This document shows positions 34,237-43,822 of a DNA stretch of 64,000 bases, in pieces; the stretch's first letter is position 1, and each line of letters opens with the position of its first letter. The notes beneath the pieces are model-generated. The model made no database searches. It had not been told where the DNA came from and saw only the letters and a program-made list of their open reading frames with translations. This stretch comes from Mesorhizobium sp. WSM4311 (GTDB lineage Bacteria; Pseudomonadota; Alphaproteobacteria; Rhizobiales; Rhizobiaceae): contig NZ_NSFV01000006.1 in the NCBI RefSeq assembly GCF_002295115.1, forward strand, positions 74,501-138,500, read 5' to 3'. The translations under genes were made by a program, and so were the position numbers.

Positions 34237-36507
34237 ATGGCGAACCGCAGAGACAGCCGCATCGAGCCCAGTTTCGAGGGACCGCCGCAGGCGCGATCCC
34301 AGCCGGGTCTTTCGGTGAGCGAGGAGGACCGCGTCGTGCCGAGCAACCGCAAAGCCTCCGCAAAACGCAAATCGTCGAAGGCGAAATCGTCGCGCGGTGG
34401 GCGCGGCAGGAGCCGGCGCGGCCTGTTCGGCGTGCTCGGCCGTCTGTTCTACTGGTGCTTCGTGCTTGCCATCTGGGGCGGCATCGCGGTGGCGGGCGTC
34501 GTCGTCTATTACGGCGCCAAGATGCCGGCGGCCACCACCTGGTCGATCCCCGACCGTGCCCCCAACATCAAGATCGTCTCGGCCGATGGCCAGTTGCTCG
34601 CCAACAGGGGCATGAGCGGCGGCGAAGCCGTCGGCCTGCACGAAATGTCGCCTTACATTCCCGAAGCCGTCATCGCCATCGAGGACCGCCGGTTCTATTC
34701 GCATTTCGGCGTCGATCCGATCGGCCTGTCGCGCGCCATGGTGACCAACCTCATGGGCGGGCATTTCTCGCAGGGCGGTTCGACGCTGACGCAGCAATTG
34801 GCCAAGAATCTGTTCCTGAAGCCCGACCGCACGCTGGAGCGCAAGGTGCAGGAGGTGCTGCTGGCGCTGTGGCTGGAGCACAAGCACACCAAGGACCAGA
34901 TCCTCGAAATGTACCTCAACCGGGTCTATTTCGGCTCCGGCGCCTTTGGTGTCGAGGCGGCTTCGCGGCGTTATTTCGGCAAGAGCGCGCGTGACGTCAC
35001 GCTCTCGGAAGCGGCGCTGCTTGCGGGCTTGCTGAAAGCGCCGTCGCGGCTGTCGCCGGCGCGCGATCCGAAGGCCGCGGAGGAGCGTTCGCAGCTCGTG
35101 CTCGCGGCCATGCGTGAAGAGGGCAAGATCAGCGACAAGGAGCTGAAGACGGCGCTCAGCGCGCCGGCGACGCGCGCGCCGTCCTATTGGACCGGCTCGG
35201 AAAACTATGTCGCCGACACCATCATGGAAGAACTGCCCGACCTGATCGGCGACGTGCGCGGCGACATCGTCATCGACTCCACCGTCGACCTGAACCTGCA
35301 GAAACTCGCCGAGCAGTCGATCCGCCGGCTGATCGACGAAAGCGGCAAGAAGCTCAACGTCACCCAGGGCGCGCTGGTGTCGATCGACGATTCCGGTGCG
35401 GTGCGCGCCATGGTCGGCGGCTACGACTATTCGACCAGCCAGTTCGACCGTGCCTCCGAGGCGCGGCGGCAGCCGGGTTCGGCGTTCAAGCCGTTCGTCT
35501 ACATGGCGGCACTGGAAGCCGGCCGCACGCCCGACAGCATCCGCAACGACGCGCCGATCAAGATCGGCAACTGGACGCCGGACAATTACGGCGGCAAGTA
35601 TTTTGGCAAGGTCACGCTGGCGACGGCACTGGCCAAGTCGCTGAACTCGGTCGCCGCGCAGCTGACCATGGAGGTCGGGCCAAACGCGGTGCTGGAAGCG
35701 GCGCACCGCATGGGCATCCAGTCCGAACTGCAGGCCAACACCTCGATCGCGCTCGGCACCTCGGAAGTGACGCCGCTGGAGCTGACGTCGGCCTATGTGC
35801 CGTTCGCCAATGGCGGCTACAAGCCCGACATCCACTTCATCCGCCGCATCACGACCGCCGAGGGCAAGGTGCTCTACGACAGCGCCGGCGGCAGCGCGCC
35901 GCGTGTGGTGAAACCCGAGATCGTCGGCATGATGAATTCGATGATGACCGGCACCGTCGAGGTCGGCACGGCCAAGAAGGCGGCCTTCGCCTGGCCGTCG
36001 GCCGGCAAGACGGGCACCAGCCAGAATTCGCGCGATGCCTGGTTCGTCGGCTATACCGCCAATCTCACCACCGGTGTGTGGTTCGGCAATGATGATGGCA
36101 CGGCGATGAAGAAGGTCACCGGCGGCGCGCTGCCGGCGCAGGCCTGGCACGAATTCATGGTTGCCGCACATGAAGGCGTACCGGTGCGGCCGCTGCCCGG
36201 CACCTGGAAGTCGACGCCGGCCGATACGATAGTGCCCGACGACATACCGTCGGCCGACAACAACCAGCCAGCGCCGGTTCCGTCAGCCTCGGTTGGCCAG
36301 CAGGCGCCAGCCGCACAGGCAACCCAGGCGCCGGCGCCGGCCCGGGTGGCGCGGCCTGCCCAGACCGTCGACGCGGATGGCTTCAACATGCCAGCGGATG
36401 ATGGCACCACTGCTTCGGTCGGCCATCCGGTGCCGCCGGGCAATGTTGGCGGTCCGTTGAAGAAGAGGAAGCAGACCTCGATCCTGGATATTCTGGGCGG
36501 CGGCTGA
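34237..36507 (+). CDS. Class A penicillin-binding protein (PBP1A-type glycosyltransferase/transpeptidase)
   Basis: The 756-residue enzyme polymerises and cross-links peptidoglycan. A basic cytoplasmic tail (1-68) precedes one TM helix (about 72-93). The GT51 domain has E149 in IAIEDRRFYSHFGVD, then GGSTLTQQLAKN and RKVQEVLLALWLE. The transpeptidase has S415-x-x-K418 (PGSAFKP), S468-L-N470 and K591-T-G593 (GKTGTSQ). The last 80 residues are Pro/Ala-rich and probably disordered. I chose the ATG at 34237; no other methionine is placed before the basic tail with better spacing. No operon partner is evident. Confidence 0.95.
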   Translation: MANRRDSRIEPSFEGPPQARSQPGLSVSEEDRVVPSNRKASAKRKSSKAKSSRGGRGRSRRGLFGVLGRLFYWCFVLAIWGGIAVAGVVVYYGAKMPAATTWSIPDRAPNIKIVSADGQLLANRGMSGGEAVGLHEMSPYIPEAVIAIEDRRFYSHFGVDPIGLSRAMVTNLMGGHFSQGGSTLTQQLAKNLFLKPDRTLERKVQEVLLALWLEHKHTKDQILEMYLNRVYFGSGAFGVEAASRRYFGKSARDVTLSEAALLAGLLKAPSRLSPARDPKAAEERSQLVLAAMREEGKISDKELKTALSAPATRAPSYWTGSENYVADTIMEELPDLIGDVRGDIVIDSTVDLNLQKLAEQSIRRLIDESGKKLNVTQGALVSIDDSGAVRAMVGGYDYSTSQFDRASEARRQPGSAFKPFVYMAALEAGRTPDSIRNDAPIKIGNWTPDNYGGKYFGKVTLATALAKSLNSVAAQLTMEVGPNAVLEAAHRMGIQSELQANTSIALGTSEVTPLELTSAYVPFANGGYKPDIHFIRRITTAEGKVLYDSAGGSAPRVVKPEIVGMMNSMMTGTVEVGTAKKAAFAWPSAGKTGTSQNSRDAWFVGYTANLTTGVWFGNDDGTAMKKVTGGALPAQAWHEFMVAAHEGVPVRPLPGTWKSTPADTIVPDDIPSADNNQPAPVPSASVGQQAPAAQATQAPAPARVARPAQTVDADGFNMPADDGTTASVGHPVPPGNVGGPLKKRKQTSILDILGGG

Positions 36508-36597
36508 CGGCGATCGCCCCGGCGGTTCGCAGCGGCGTCAATCCGCCTCTCGCCAGCGCCACGGTGTTCGGCTACACCTCCGGCCGGAGACCGTGAC

Positions 36598-37350
36598 ATG
36601 GCCGAACTCGACACCAGAAAAACCATCGTGCTGACCGGCGCCAGCCGTGGCATCGGCCATGCCACGGTCAAGCGCTTTTCGCGCGAGGGCTGGCGCGTCA
36701 TCACCTGTTCGCGTCAGGCTTTCGCCGAGGATTGCCCGTGGCCGGCAGGTCCCGAGGACCACATCAAGGTCGACCTTGCCGATCAGGAAGATGTCGGCAT
36801 CGCCGTCTCGGAAATCCGCCATCGGCTGGAAGCACATGGCGGCCAGCTCAATGCTCTGGTCAACAATGCCGGCATTTCGCCCAAGCTGAAGGACGGCAAC
36901 AGCCGCATGAACTCGATCGACACGCCGATGTATGTCTGGCGCGACGTGTTCCAGGTCAATTTCTTCGCGCCGATCATGCTGGCGCGCGGCCTGTTCAAGG
37001 AGCTGGCGACGGCCAAGGGCTCGATCGTCAATGTCACCTCGATCGCCGGCACCCGCGTGCATCCCTTCGCCGGCACCGCCTATGCGACATCGAAGGCGGC
37101 TCTCGGCTCGCTGACGCGCGAGATGGCGCATGACTTTGGCCCGCACGGCATCCGCGTGAACGCCATTGCACCCGGCGAGATCGACACGGCGATCCTGTCG
37201 CCAGGCACGGAAAAGATCGTCGAGACGATCCCGCTCAGAAGGCTGGGCACCACGGCCGAGGTCGCCGACATCATCTTCTTCCTATGCTCGCAGCAGGCGT
37301 CCTATGTGACGGGCTCGGAAATCCACATCAATGGCGGCCAGCACGTGTGA
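36598..37350 (+). CDS. Short-chain dehydrogenase/reductase
   Basis: This is a 250-residue classical SDR. TGASRGIG is the cofactor site, NNAG the structural motif, S in NVTSIAGT and Y-x-x-x-K in YATSKAAL the catalytic residues, and VNAIAPGEIDT the C-terminal signature. The sequence after strand 2 (ITCSRQAF) suggests NADP. Substrate unknown. It converges with the following medium-chain reductase across a 25-bp gap holding a hairpin. Confidence 0.92.
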   Translation: MAELDTRKTIVLTGASRGIGHATVKRFSREGWRVITCSRQAFAEDCPWPAGPEDHIKVDLADQEDVGIAVSEIRHRLEAHGGQLNALVNNAGISPKLKDGNSRMNSIDTPMYVWRDVFQVNFFAPIMLARGLFKELATAKGSIVNVTSIAGTRVHPFAGTAYATSKAALGSLTREMAHDFGPHGIRVNAIAPGEIDTAILSPGTEKIVETIPLRRLGTTAEVADIIFFLCSQQASYVTGSEIHINGGQHV

Positions 37351-37375
37351 GCAAGCCGACTTCGGCTGGGGTTGC
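37351..37375. terminator. Short convergent hairpin
   Basis: AGCCGA-CT-TCGGCT (37354-37367), with outer GCAA/TTGC pairing, fills the whole gap between two convergent genes. No T-run. Confidence 0.4.
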
Positions 37376-38305
37376 TCATCCGGCCATGGTGAGAACAGCC
37401 TTGCCGCTGAAGCTGCGCTGCCGCAGGGCGTCAAGCGCATGGGCAATATCAGTCCACGGCACGGTCAAGGCGATGCGGGTCTCCAGCCGACTGGCGGCGA
37501 CCAGGGCGAGCAACGCGGCGATATCGGCGCCAATGCCTGAGCCGGACGTGTAGTAAGCGAAGGTCTGAAGCCGCGCCCCCTCGTGGCCCGGAACGAACTG
37601 GCGGAATCCGATGGGCGTGAGCTCGCCACTGCTTGAACCGAACATGACGATGGTCCCGCCGGGCGCGACGCGTTCGATCGCGCGGGCGAGGCTTTCGCCG
37701 CCGACCGACTCGGTGATCAGCGAAAATGGTCCCTCGGCCTGCTCGATCGCCTCGACCACCTGCTCGGCGCCGAGATCGCGGAGATCGCCGGCATGCCGGA
37801 CGGCGGCGATGGCAGTCACGGAAGCGCCTTGCGCACGGGCGATCTGGATCTGGAAACGGCCGACCGCACCGCTCGCGCCGGTGATCAGCACCCGTTGGCC
37901 GGCCAGATCACCGCCATGGCGCAAGGTCCTCAGCGCTGTCGTGCCCGCCACGGGGAGCGTGGCCGCGGAAACGTAGCTGACCTCATCCGGCAGGACGGCG
38001 AGACGTTCAGTCGGAACGGCGACGCGTTCGGCCCAGCCGGCCTCGTCGACCAAAGCCACGACGCGGGTGCCCACGGCCGGCCCGGAACCATCGGCTGCCG
38101 CTCGCTCCACGACCCCGACGATGTCCTGGCCGGGTATCCAGCCGTCCGGGCGTATGGTGAGCAGGCGCAGTTCGCCGCGGTTCAACGAGGTTGCGCCGAC
38201 GGCGACCAGAGCCTCGTTCGCGCAAGGCTGTGGCTCGTCCACCTCGGCGAGTTTCAGTCTGACGGCATTGTCGGAAGAGATGGTGAGGGCGAGCATGGGG
38301 TACAT
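37376..38305 (-). CDS. Medium-chain zinc-independent oxidoreductase (quinone oxidoreductase-like)
   Basis: The protein has 309 residues from the ATG at 38305 (MYPMLALTISSDNAVRLKLA); MLAL at 38296 is an alternative. It is a GroES-like plus Rossmann-fold reductase: NRGELRLLTIRPDGWIPGQDI is the N-terminal core and VLITGASGAVGRFQIQIAR the NADPH-binding loop. The zinc ligands of alcohol dehydrogenases are missing, placing it with quinone/enone reductases. It is divergent from an AraC-type regulator with a 89-bp gap, and is probably controlled by it. Confidence 0.85.
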   Translation of the reverse strand: MYPMLALTISSDNAVRLKLAEVDEPQPCANEALVAVGATSLNRGELRLLTIRPDGWIPGQDIVGVVERAAADGSGPAVGTRVVALVDEAGWAERVAVPTERLAVLPDEVSYVSAATLPVAGTTALRTLRHGGDLAGQRVLITGASGAVGRFQIQIARAQGASVTAIAAVRHAGDLRDLGAEQVVEAIEQAEGPFSLITESVGGESLARAIERVAPGGTIVMFGSSSGELTPIGFRQFVPGHEGARLQTFAYYTSGSGIGADIAALLALVAASRLETRIALTVPWTDIAHALDALRQRSFSGKAVLTMAG

Positions 38306-38394
38306 CTTTGCCGATTGGCGAGAACGACCAAGCCTATCGATTTGTGCTGACGAACAATCTGGATATAAGGGCAATTCATCGCTAAAAACCGTCA

Positions 38395-39204
38395 ATGATG
38401 AGACAGCCGCTTCGCTACCCATGGCTCGATTTCGACGTCGATGACGTCCTTGCTCCGGCGATCGCCGTGCGCGTCGACGTCACCGAGAACAAGGCCGAGG
38501 TGTCGGATCATTGGCATCGCAAAGGGCAACTCGTCTTCGCGCTTGGCGGCGGCGTCACCTGCCGCGTGCCCAGTGGCCTCTGGATGGTGCCGCCGCACTG
38601 CGGCGTGTGGGTGCCAAGCCGCATGCAGCACAGCAACATCGCGACGGCCAATGCGCGGATTTTCTTCGTCTATATCGAGCCGGGCGCGGCTGTGCTGCCG
38701 GATCGGTGCTGCACACTTTCGATCTCGCCGCTGCTGCGCGAACTGATCATCGAACTGTCGGACTGCGCGCCTGATGACGCGCGCTGTGCTTTCCTGGGAA
38801 GCGTCCTGCTGGCCGAATTGCCCGATATGCCTGTCCAGCAACTGCATCTGCCGATATCCTCCGAACCGCGCCTGAAGCGGATCGCGGAAGCACTGGCGAA
38901 CGATCCTGCCGATCGCAGCACGCTGGCCGAATGGGCCAAGCGTGTCGCGCTCAGCGAGAGCAGTCTTGCTCGTCTTGTCGTCAAGGAGACAGGCTTGAGC
39001 TTTGGCCGCTGGCGCCAGCAATTGCACCTGATCGTTGCGATCAGGGAACTGGCTTCGGGCGCCAGCGTTCAGCGGGTTTCGGGCGATCTCGGCTATGAGT
39101 CCGTCACAGCCTTCATCACCATGTTCAGGAAGGCGCTCGGCAAGCCTCCCGCACAGTATCTCAGCAGCATCGCACGCAATGGCGGGTCAGCATTCGTGCG
39201 GTGA
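38395..39204 (+). CDS. AraC-family transcriptional regulator (NimR-like)
   Basis: The 269-residue protein has an N-terminal cupin (about 20-110; DHWHRKGQLVFALGG, MVPPHCGVWVP, MQHSN) and a C-terminal double HTH (about 165-262): LAEWAKRVALSESSLARLV and VSGDLGYESVTAFITMFRKA, ending LGKPPAQYL. The cupin plus HWH/HSN pattern is that of the NimR/YeaM group, which control adjacent efflux or detoxification genes. It is divergent from the medium-chain reductase, its likely target. ATG at 38398 is an equivalent start. Its stop abuts the convergent antiporter gene's stop with no spacer. Confidence 0.88.
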   Translation: MMRQPLRYPWLDFDVDDVLAPAIAVRVDVTENKAEVSDHWHRKGQLVFALGGGVTCRVPSGLWMVPPHCGVWVPSRMQHSNIATANARIFFVYIEPGAAVLPDRCCTLSISPLLRELIIELSDCAPDDARCAFLGSVLLAELPDMPVQQLHLPISSEPRLKRIAEALANDPADRSTLAEWAKRVALSESSLARLVVKETGLSFGRWRQQLHLIVAIRELASGASVQRVSGDLGYESVTAFITMFRKALGKPPAQYLSSIARNGGSAFVR

Positions 39205-40989
39205 TCAGGCGGCGGACGGTTCGGTCGCAGATGGCTTGTGACCGAGCACCTCTTCGACGATGCCGCGCGCGATTTCGCGCTCGCCCATGATCACCGTGTC
39301 GGCGCCGAGCCCCTTGAGATGCTCGACCTCGGCATCGGAATGGGCCCGGGCGACGACGTTGACGCCGGGGTTGGCGGCGCGCGCCCTGAGCACGATCTGG
39401 CCGGCTTCGAACGCATTGGGGATGGCGAGGATCAGCCGGCTGGCGCCTTCGGGATTGGCGGCGGCGAACACTTCGGCGTTGGCGGCATTGCCGGCGACGC
39501 TCTCGACGCCATCGGCCTTCAGCTTGGCCAGTGTCTTGTCGGCGTCCTCGATGACGAGGAAGGGCAGCTCTGCTTCTTTCAGCGCCGCGCCGACAAGGCC
39601 GCCGACACGGCCATAACCGATCAGGATGGCATGGCCGGTAAGCGCCGTCTTCGGCGGAGGGCCGTCTTCCTGTTGGGCTGTTGCGACGACCGAGGCGACC
39701 TGGCCCGGTTCGGTCGCCGGACCGACCGGCTTGGCGTCCGCCGGCGGCGCCGTCCTGGCGGCGCGGGCCTCCAGCCACGGCTTCATCCAGTCGATGACCA
39801 GGAACATCAGCGGGTTGAGCACGATCGACAGGATGGCGCCGGCCAGGATCAGGTCGCGGCCCTGTTCGGGCAAGAGTTTCAGCCCGACGCCGAGTTCGGC
39901 CAGGATGAAGGAGAATTCGCCGATCTGGGCAAGGCTGGCCGAAATCATGAGGGCTGTCGCCAGGGGATAGCCGAAGACGACGACGATGACGAACGCCGCC
40001 AGCGACTTGCCGATGACGATAATGGCCAGTGTCGCCAGGATCGGCAGGCCGTTGCTGAGCAGGCTGAACGGGTCGAACAGCATGCCGACCGAGACGAAGA
40101 ACAGCACCGAGAAGGCGTCGCGCAGCGGCAGCGATTCTTCGGCCGCGCGGTGGCTAAGCTCGGATTCGCTCATGATCATGCCGGCGAAGAAGGCGCCGAG
40201 CGCCAGCGAGACGCCGAACAGTTTCGCCGCGCCGAAGGCGACGCCGAGCGCAATGGCGAGCACCGAGAGACGAAACAATTCGCGTGACCCGGTATGGGCG
40301 ACGTAGTGCAGAATCCAGGGGATCACCCGGCGGCCGACCATCAGCATGACGACGACGAAAGCGGCGACTTTGGCGAGCGTGATGCCGACGACGCCCCAGA
40401 TGTCGTAGCCGGCCGGCAGCGACAGCAGGCCGCTCGAGTGCACATCCGCCTGTTCCTGGCCACCGAGCACGCCGGCAAGGGCCGGCAGCAGCACCAGGGC
40501 CAGCACCATGGCCAGATCCTCGACGATCAGCCAGCCGACGGCGATGCGGCCGCGTTCGGTCTCGATCAGCCGGCGTTCCTGAAGCGCGCGCAGCAGCACC
40601 ACGGTCGAGGCGACCGACAGTGCCAGGCCGAACACCAGCCCCGCGCCCATCGACCAGCCGAGCATCCAGGACAGTCCGGCGCCGAGTGCCGTGGCAAAGC
40701 CGATCTGGACGATGGCGCCAGGCACGGCGATGGCGCGGACCGACAACAGGTCCTTCAGCGAGAAATGCAGGCCGACGCCGAACATCAAGAGGATGACGCC
40801 GATCTCGGCCAGTTCGTTGGCAAGGCCGGCATCGGCGACGAAACCAGGCGTATTCGGCCCGACCAGGACGCCGGCTACGAGATAGCCGACCAGCGGCGGA
40901 ATGCGGAAACGGTTGGCCAGAGCCCCGAAGACGAAAGCCAGCCCCAGACCGGCGACGATGGTGGCGATAAGGGGCGTGTCATGCGGCAT
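39205..40989 (-). CDS. CPA2-family cation:proton antiporter with RCK domain (YbaL/KefB-like)
   Basis: The 594-residue protein has about 12-13 membrane helices (1-390) of the Na/H-exchanger fold, with GYLVAGVLVGPNTPGF, the GVILLMFGVGLHFS segment and LAQIGEFSFILAELGVGL. A cytoplasmic TrkA-N domain follows (about 455-580): HAILIGYGRVGGLVGAAL is its NAD-binding loop and ARAHSDAEVEHLKGLGAD the closing part. This layout and length match YbaL (RosB) rather than the glutathione-gated KefB/KefC, which have their own ancillary proteins. It probably extrudes K+ for protons under stress. Confidence 0.9.
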   Translation of the reverse strand: MPHDTPLIATIVAGLGLAFVFGALANRFRIPPLVGYLVAGVLVGPNTPGFVADAGLANELAEIGVILLMFGVGLHFSLKDLLSVRAIAVPGAIVQIGFATALGAGLSWMLGWSMGAGLVFGLALSVASTVVLLRALQERRLIETERGRIAVGWLIVEDLAMVLALVLLPALAGVLGGQEQADVHSSGLLSLPAGYDIWGVVGITLAKVAAFVVVMLMVGRRVIPWILHYVAHTGSRELFRLSVLAIALGVAFGAAKLFGVSLALGAFFAGMIMSESELSHRAAEESLPLRDAFSVLFFVSVGMLFDPFSLLSNGLPILATLAIIVIGKSLAAFVIVVVFGYPLATALMISASLAQIGEFSFILAELGVGLKLLPEQGRDLILAGAILSIVLNPLMFLVIDWMKPWLEARAARTAPPADAKPVGPATEPGQVASVVATAQQEDGPPPKTALTGHAILIGYGRVGGLVGAALKEAELPFLVIEDADKTLAKLKADGVESVAGNAANAEVFAAANPEGASRLILAIPNAFEAGQIVLRARAANPGVNVVARAHSDAEVEHLKGLGADTVIMGEREIARGIVEEVLGHKPSATEPSAA

Positions 40990-41129
40990 TGTCTATGGAG
41001 CGCCTTTCAAGTTTGCGATGTCGGATGTGCGCCGCCCTAAGCCGCCGCCTGTTTTGCAATATGGTGGAAGGGGTGACGGTGATGCAACCCGCAGGTGCGA
41101 AAATCGACGGTGCGGCGGCAAAATGCTCG

Positions 41130-41153
41130 ACCGGCGGCCGAGAGGCCGCCGGT
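41130..41153 (-). terminator. Terminator after the host-attachment family gene
   Basis: ACCGGCGGCC-GAGA-GGCCGCCGGT is a perfect 10-bp stem with a 4-nt loop. Read leftward it follows the stop at 41202 by about 50 nt; a TTTT tract stands on the other side too. The rest of the 212-bp gap to 40989 shows nothing else. Confidence 0.65.
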
Positions 41154-41201
41154 CCGTTTTGCACTCACTGTTGCGTTGGCTTTGGGATCCATCGCCTGCG
41201 G

Positions 41202-41651
41202 TCAGGCTGCTTGCAGCATGGCCTCGATCTCGGAGATGGCGTGGTTGGTCATGGTTTTTGGAATTTCAGCCGTCACCTTGTCACCGACCGCCTTGTGCAG
41301 CTTCTTGCGCATGGCGCCGAGCATCACCGGCGGGGCGACAAGCACGATGCTGTCGAACTCACCACCATGGGCGAGCTTGTAGAGCCGGGCCGCGATCTCT
41401 TCCGCGAAGCGTTCCTTGCCGATACGGTGCCAGTCGGTATCCTCGACGGCGCTGCGGTGTACGGACGGGCCGTCATTGTACCGGCCGGGGCTGTCGCTTC
41501 CCTGTTCGCGGGTGGGCGGGTTGTCCTGTTCCATCACCTGCACGACTTCGAGATTTGGAAACTTGTTGTCGCCGGCATTCTTGAGCAGGAGCGCTTTTTC
41601 ACCGTCGGCCACCAGGACCCAGATGCCGTGCCTCAGTTTGATCGTGTCCAT
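41202..41651 (-). CDS. Host-attachment family protein (Host_attach, PF10116-like)
   Basis: The 149-residue protein starts MDTIKLRHGIWVLVADGEKA and has SPGRYNDGPSVHRSAVEDTDWHR, split here as the family's central G-R-x-x-D-x-x-x-x-RSAxExTDxH motif, then FAEEIAARLYKLAHGGEFDS and LVAPPVMLGAMRKKLHKAV. This is the family named for Agrobacterium attachment mutants; the fold resembles eRF1 domains, and the biochemical role is unknown. It is expressed alone, with a terminator behind it and its promoter in the region shared with cysG. Confidence 0.88.
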   Translation of the reverse strand: MDTIKLRHGIWVLVADGEKALLLKNAGDNKFPNLEVVQVMEQDNPPTREQGSDSPGRYNDGPSVHRSAVEDTDWHRIGKERFAEEIAARLYKLAHGGEFDSIVLVAPPVMLGAMRKKLHKAVGDKVTAEIPKTMTNHAISEIEAMLQAA

Positions 41652-42033
41652 GAAAGCGCTCCTTTTGATGAATGGCTACGCTTCGGAACGCGTATCAACC
41701 CGGCAACGTTCCACCCCCCTACGGCGAAGCGACGGCGGTGCCGCCAACGGTTGAACAGGCGATCCGTGAGTGGGCGACTTTAATCTACTGAATTGGTAGA
41801 AATTAGAAAAAACTGTTTTGCCAGATAGAGGGCAGGTGGCTAAAAAGACCTGAAATCAAGGATCGCTCCAGGGACGTGAATCCGCCCGCACCGCGGATGT
41901 GGAATATTTTTCTCCTGTCTTTCGCAGTTGCGAAAAAGCGATTGCCTGCCATCACAGGATGCGCGAGTGCTTTGCTTCTGGTTTTTCGCGCCCCGGCGTA
42001 AAACTGCGACACTGTTCCTGGATTGCTTTTCCC
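41652..42033. promoter_or_regulatory. 382-bp divergent leader between host-attachment gene and cysG
   Basis: An operator-like inverted repeat, TCTAC-TGAATTG-GTAGA (41784-41800), lies in an A+T-rich patch, and TTTCGC-AGTT-GCGAAA (41920-41935) forms a hairpin about 100 nt before cysG. The frame of cysG is open through the second half, but the sequence before 42034 does not look like protein. The palindrome is the best candidate for sulfur control of the operon. Confidence 0.45.
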
Positions 42034-43488
42034 ATGCCGCAGGCCAATGCCAAGCTCAATGCCTTCCCCGTCTTCGTGCGGGTCGAGGGCGAAGCCGTGG
42101 CCATCGTCGGCGCCGGCGAGGAAGCCCTCGCCAAAGCGCGGCTGATTGGACAGTCGAGCGCGGTGCTACGCATCATCGCCGAAAATGCTGACCCGAAGCT
42201 GCTTGCCTTTATCGCCCAGTCCGGCGCCAACCATGTCGCGGCAGCTTATGACGCTTCGCAGCTGGAAGGCGCGGTCATGGTGTTTGCCGCCAGCGGCGAT
42301 GAGGCGCTCGACCGCCGTGTCGCAGCCGATGCGCGCGAACTGGGCATTCCGGTCAATGCCGTCGACCGGCCGGAACTCTGCGACTTCTTCACTCCGGCGC
42401 TGGTCAACCGTGCGCCGGTCGCCATCGCCATCGGAACGGAAGGCGCCGGCCCGGTGCTGGCCCAGATGCTGCGCAGCCGCATCGATCAGATGCTGTCGCC
42501 ATCGCTCGGTTCGCTGGCGACGCTCGCCGCCTCCCTGCGTGGGGCAGCCGAGAAATTGCTGCCGAAAGGCAATGCCCGCCGCCGTTTCTGGAACAGCTTT
42601 TTCCAGGGTGCGCCTGCCCATGCCATGGAAGCCGGCCAGCTGTCGCAGGCGCATGACGCGGCGGTGGATCTTCTGCTATCGAACGCACCCGCTTCGGGCC
42701 ACATCGCGCTGGTTGGCGCTGGTCCGGGCGCCGAGGATCTGCTGACGTTGCGTGCCCATCGTCTGCTGATGGAAGCCGATGTCATCGTCCATGACGCGCT
42801 TGTGCCGGAGGCGGTCGTCGCCATGGGCCGCCGCGATGCCGAGCGCCTGCCGGTCGGCAAGCGCAAGGGTTGCCACAGCAAGAGCCAGACCGAAATCAAC
42901 GCGCTGCTGGTGGAGCTTGGCCGGCAGGGCAAGCGCGTGGTGCGGCTGAAGTCGGGCGATCCGCTGGTGTTCGGCCGCGCCGGCGAGGAAATGGCGGCAC
43001 TGCGCGATGCCGGTATCGCCTATGAGGTGGTTCCAGGCGTCACCGCTGCCTTTGCCGCCGCCGCCGATTTCGAACTGCCGCTGACCTTGCGCGGCGTCTC
43101 CTCGTCCATGGTCTTCACCACCGGCCACGACCTCAAGGGCAATTCGCTGCCCGACTGGGCCAAGCTCGCGATTTCCGGCGCCACCGTCGCCGTCTATATG
43201 GGCCGCTCCGTCGCTGCCGAGGTTGCCGGCCGGCTTATCGAAGCCGGCCTGTCGCCGGACACGGCGGTGGCCGTGGTCGAGAATGCCAGCCTTGCTAACC
43301 GGCGCCGTTTCCACGGCACGTTGGCCGACCTGCCATCGCTGGAAGCGCGTGTCGATCTTTCCGGGCCGGTCATGACCATCATTGGCGATGCGGTCGCCGG
43401 CGCCAACTTCGAACGGTCCGAACCGCTTGCAGCAGCACACAAGAATGAACGCGCGGCCAAAGCCGCCAGCGAGAGAGTTCAGCCATGA
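42034..43488 (+). CDS. cysG: Siroheme synthase (trifunctional CysG)
   Basis: The 484-residue protein joins precorrin-2 dehydrogenase/ferrochelatase (about 1-210) with uroporphyrinogen-III methyltransferase (about 225-465). NAD binding is seen in VAIVGAGEEALAKARLI; the SUMT part has LVGAGPGAEDLLTLRAHRLL, then VVRLKSGDPLVFGRAGEE and GVTAAFAAAA. It supplies siroheme to the sulfite reductase encoded downstream. The ATG at 42034 starts the conserved domain; an upstream in-frame ATG at 41899 would add 45 unlikely residues. It overlaps the DUF2849 gene by 4 nt. Confidence 0.93.
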   Translation: MPQANAKLNAFPVFVRVEGEAVAIVGAGEEALAKARLIGQSSAVLRIIAENADPKLLAFIAQSGANHVAAAYDASQLEGAVMVFAASGDEALDRRVAADARELGIPVNAVDRPELCDFFTPALVNRAPVAIAIGTEGAGPVLAQMLRSRIDQMLSPSLGSLATLAASLRGAAEKLLPKGNARRRFWNSFFQGAPAHAMEAGQLSQAHDAAVDLLLSNAPASGHIALVGAGPGAEDLLTLRAHRLLMEADVIVHDALVPEAVVAMGRRDAERLPVGKRKGCHSKSQTEINALLVELGRQGKRVVRLKSGDPLVFGRAGEEMAALRDAGIAYEVVPGVTAAFAAAADFELPLTLRGVSSSMVFTTGHDLKGNSLPDWAKLAISGATVAVYMGRSVAAEVAGRLIEAGLSPDTAVAVVENASLANRRRFHGTLADLPSLEARVDLSGPVMTIIGDAVAGANFERSEPLAAAHKNERAAKAASERVQP

Positions 43489-43778
43489 AGATACTGACCG
43501 CCAACCGCCTGACGGATGGCATCGCCGTCTGGTACGCCGATGGCGGCTGGGCCGAGACGGTGGGCCAGGCCGATCTTGCGCATGACAAGGCGGCCGAGGA
43601 TCGCCTCGAGGCGATCGGCGCCAAGGCTCATGCCGACAATGAAGTGGTCGACGTCAATCTGATCGACGCGGAAGTCGTCGACGGTGTCGTCGAGCCGGTG
43701 CGGCTGCGTGAAAAGATCCGCGCCGCCGGCCCGACCATCCGCGGCGATCTCGGCAAGCAGGCCGAGCGTGCGGCATAG
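43485..43778 (+). CDS. DUF2849 protein of the sulfite reduction operon
   Basis: The 97-residue protein starts with ATGA overlap at the end of cysG and contains LTANRLTDGIAVWYADGGWAE. This is the DUF2849 pattern found almost always between cysG and cysI in rhizobia. It is small, acidic and has no catalytic motif I know. Its constant position suggests an accessory role in sulfite reductase assembly or in siroheme delivery; that is inference. Confidence 0.85.
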   Translation: MKILTANRLTDGIAVWYADGGWAETVGQADLAHDKAAEDRLEAIGAKAHADNEVVDVNLIDAEVVDGVVEPVRLREKIRAAGPTIRGDLGKQAERAA

Positions 43779-43822
43779 CCAGGTTTGAGTGAAACGGGCG
43801 GACGCGCCCTGAAAGACGAAGC

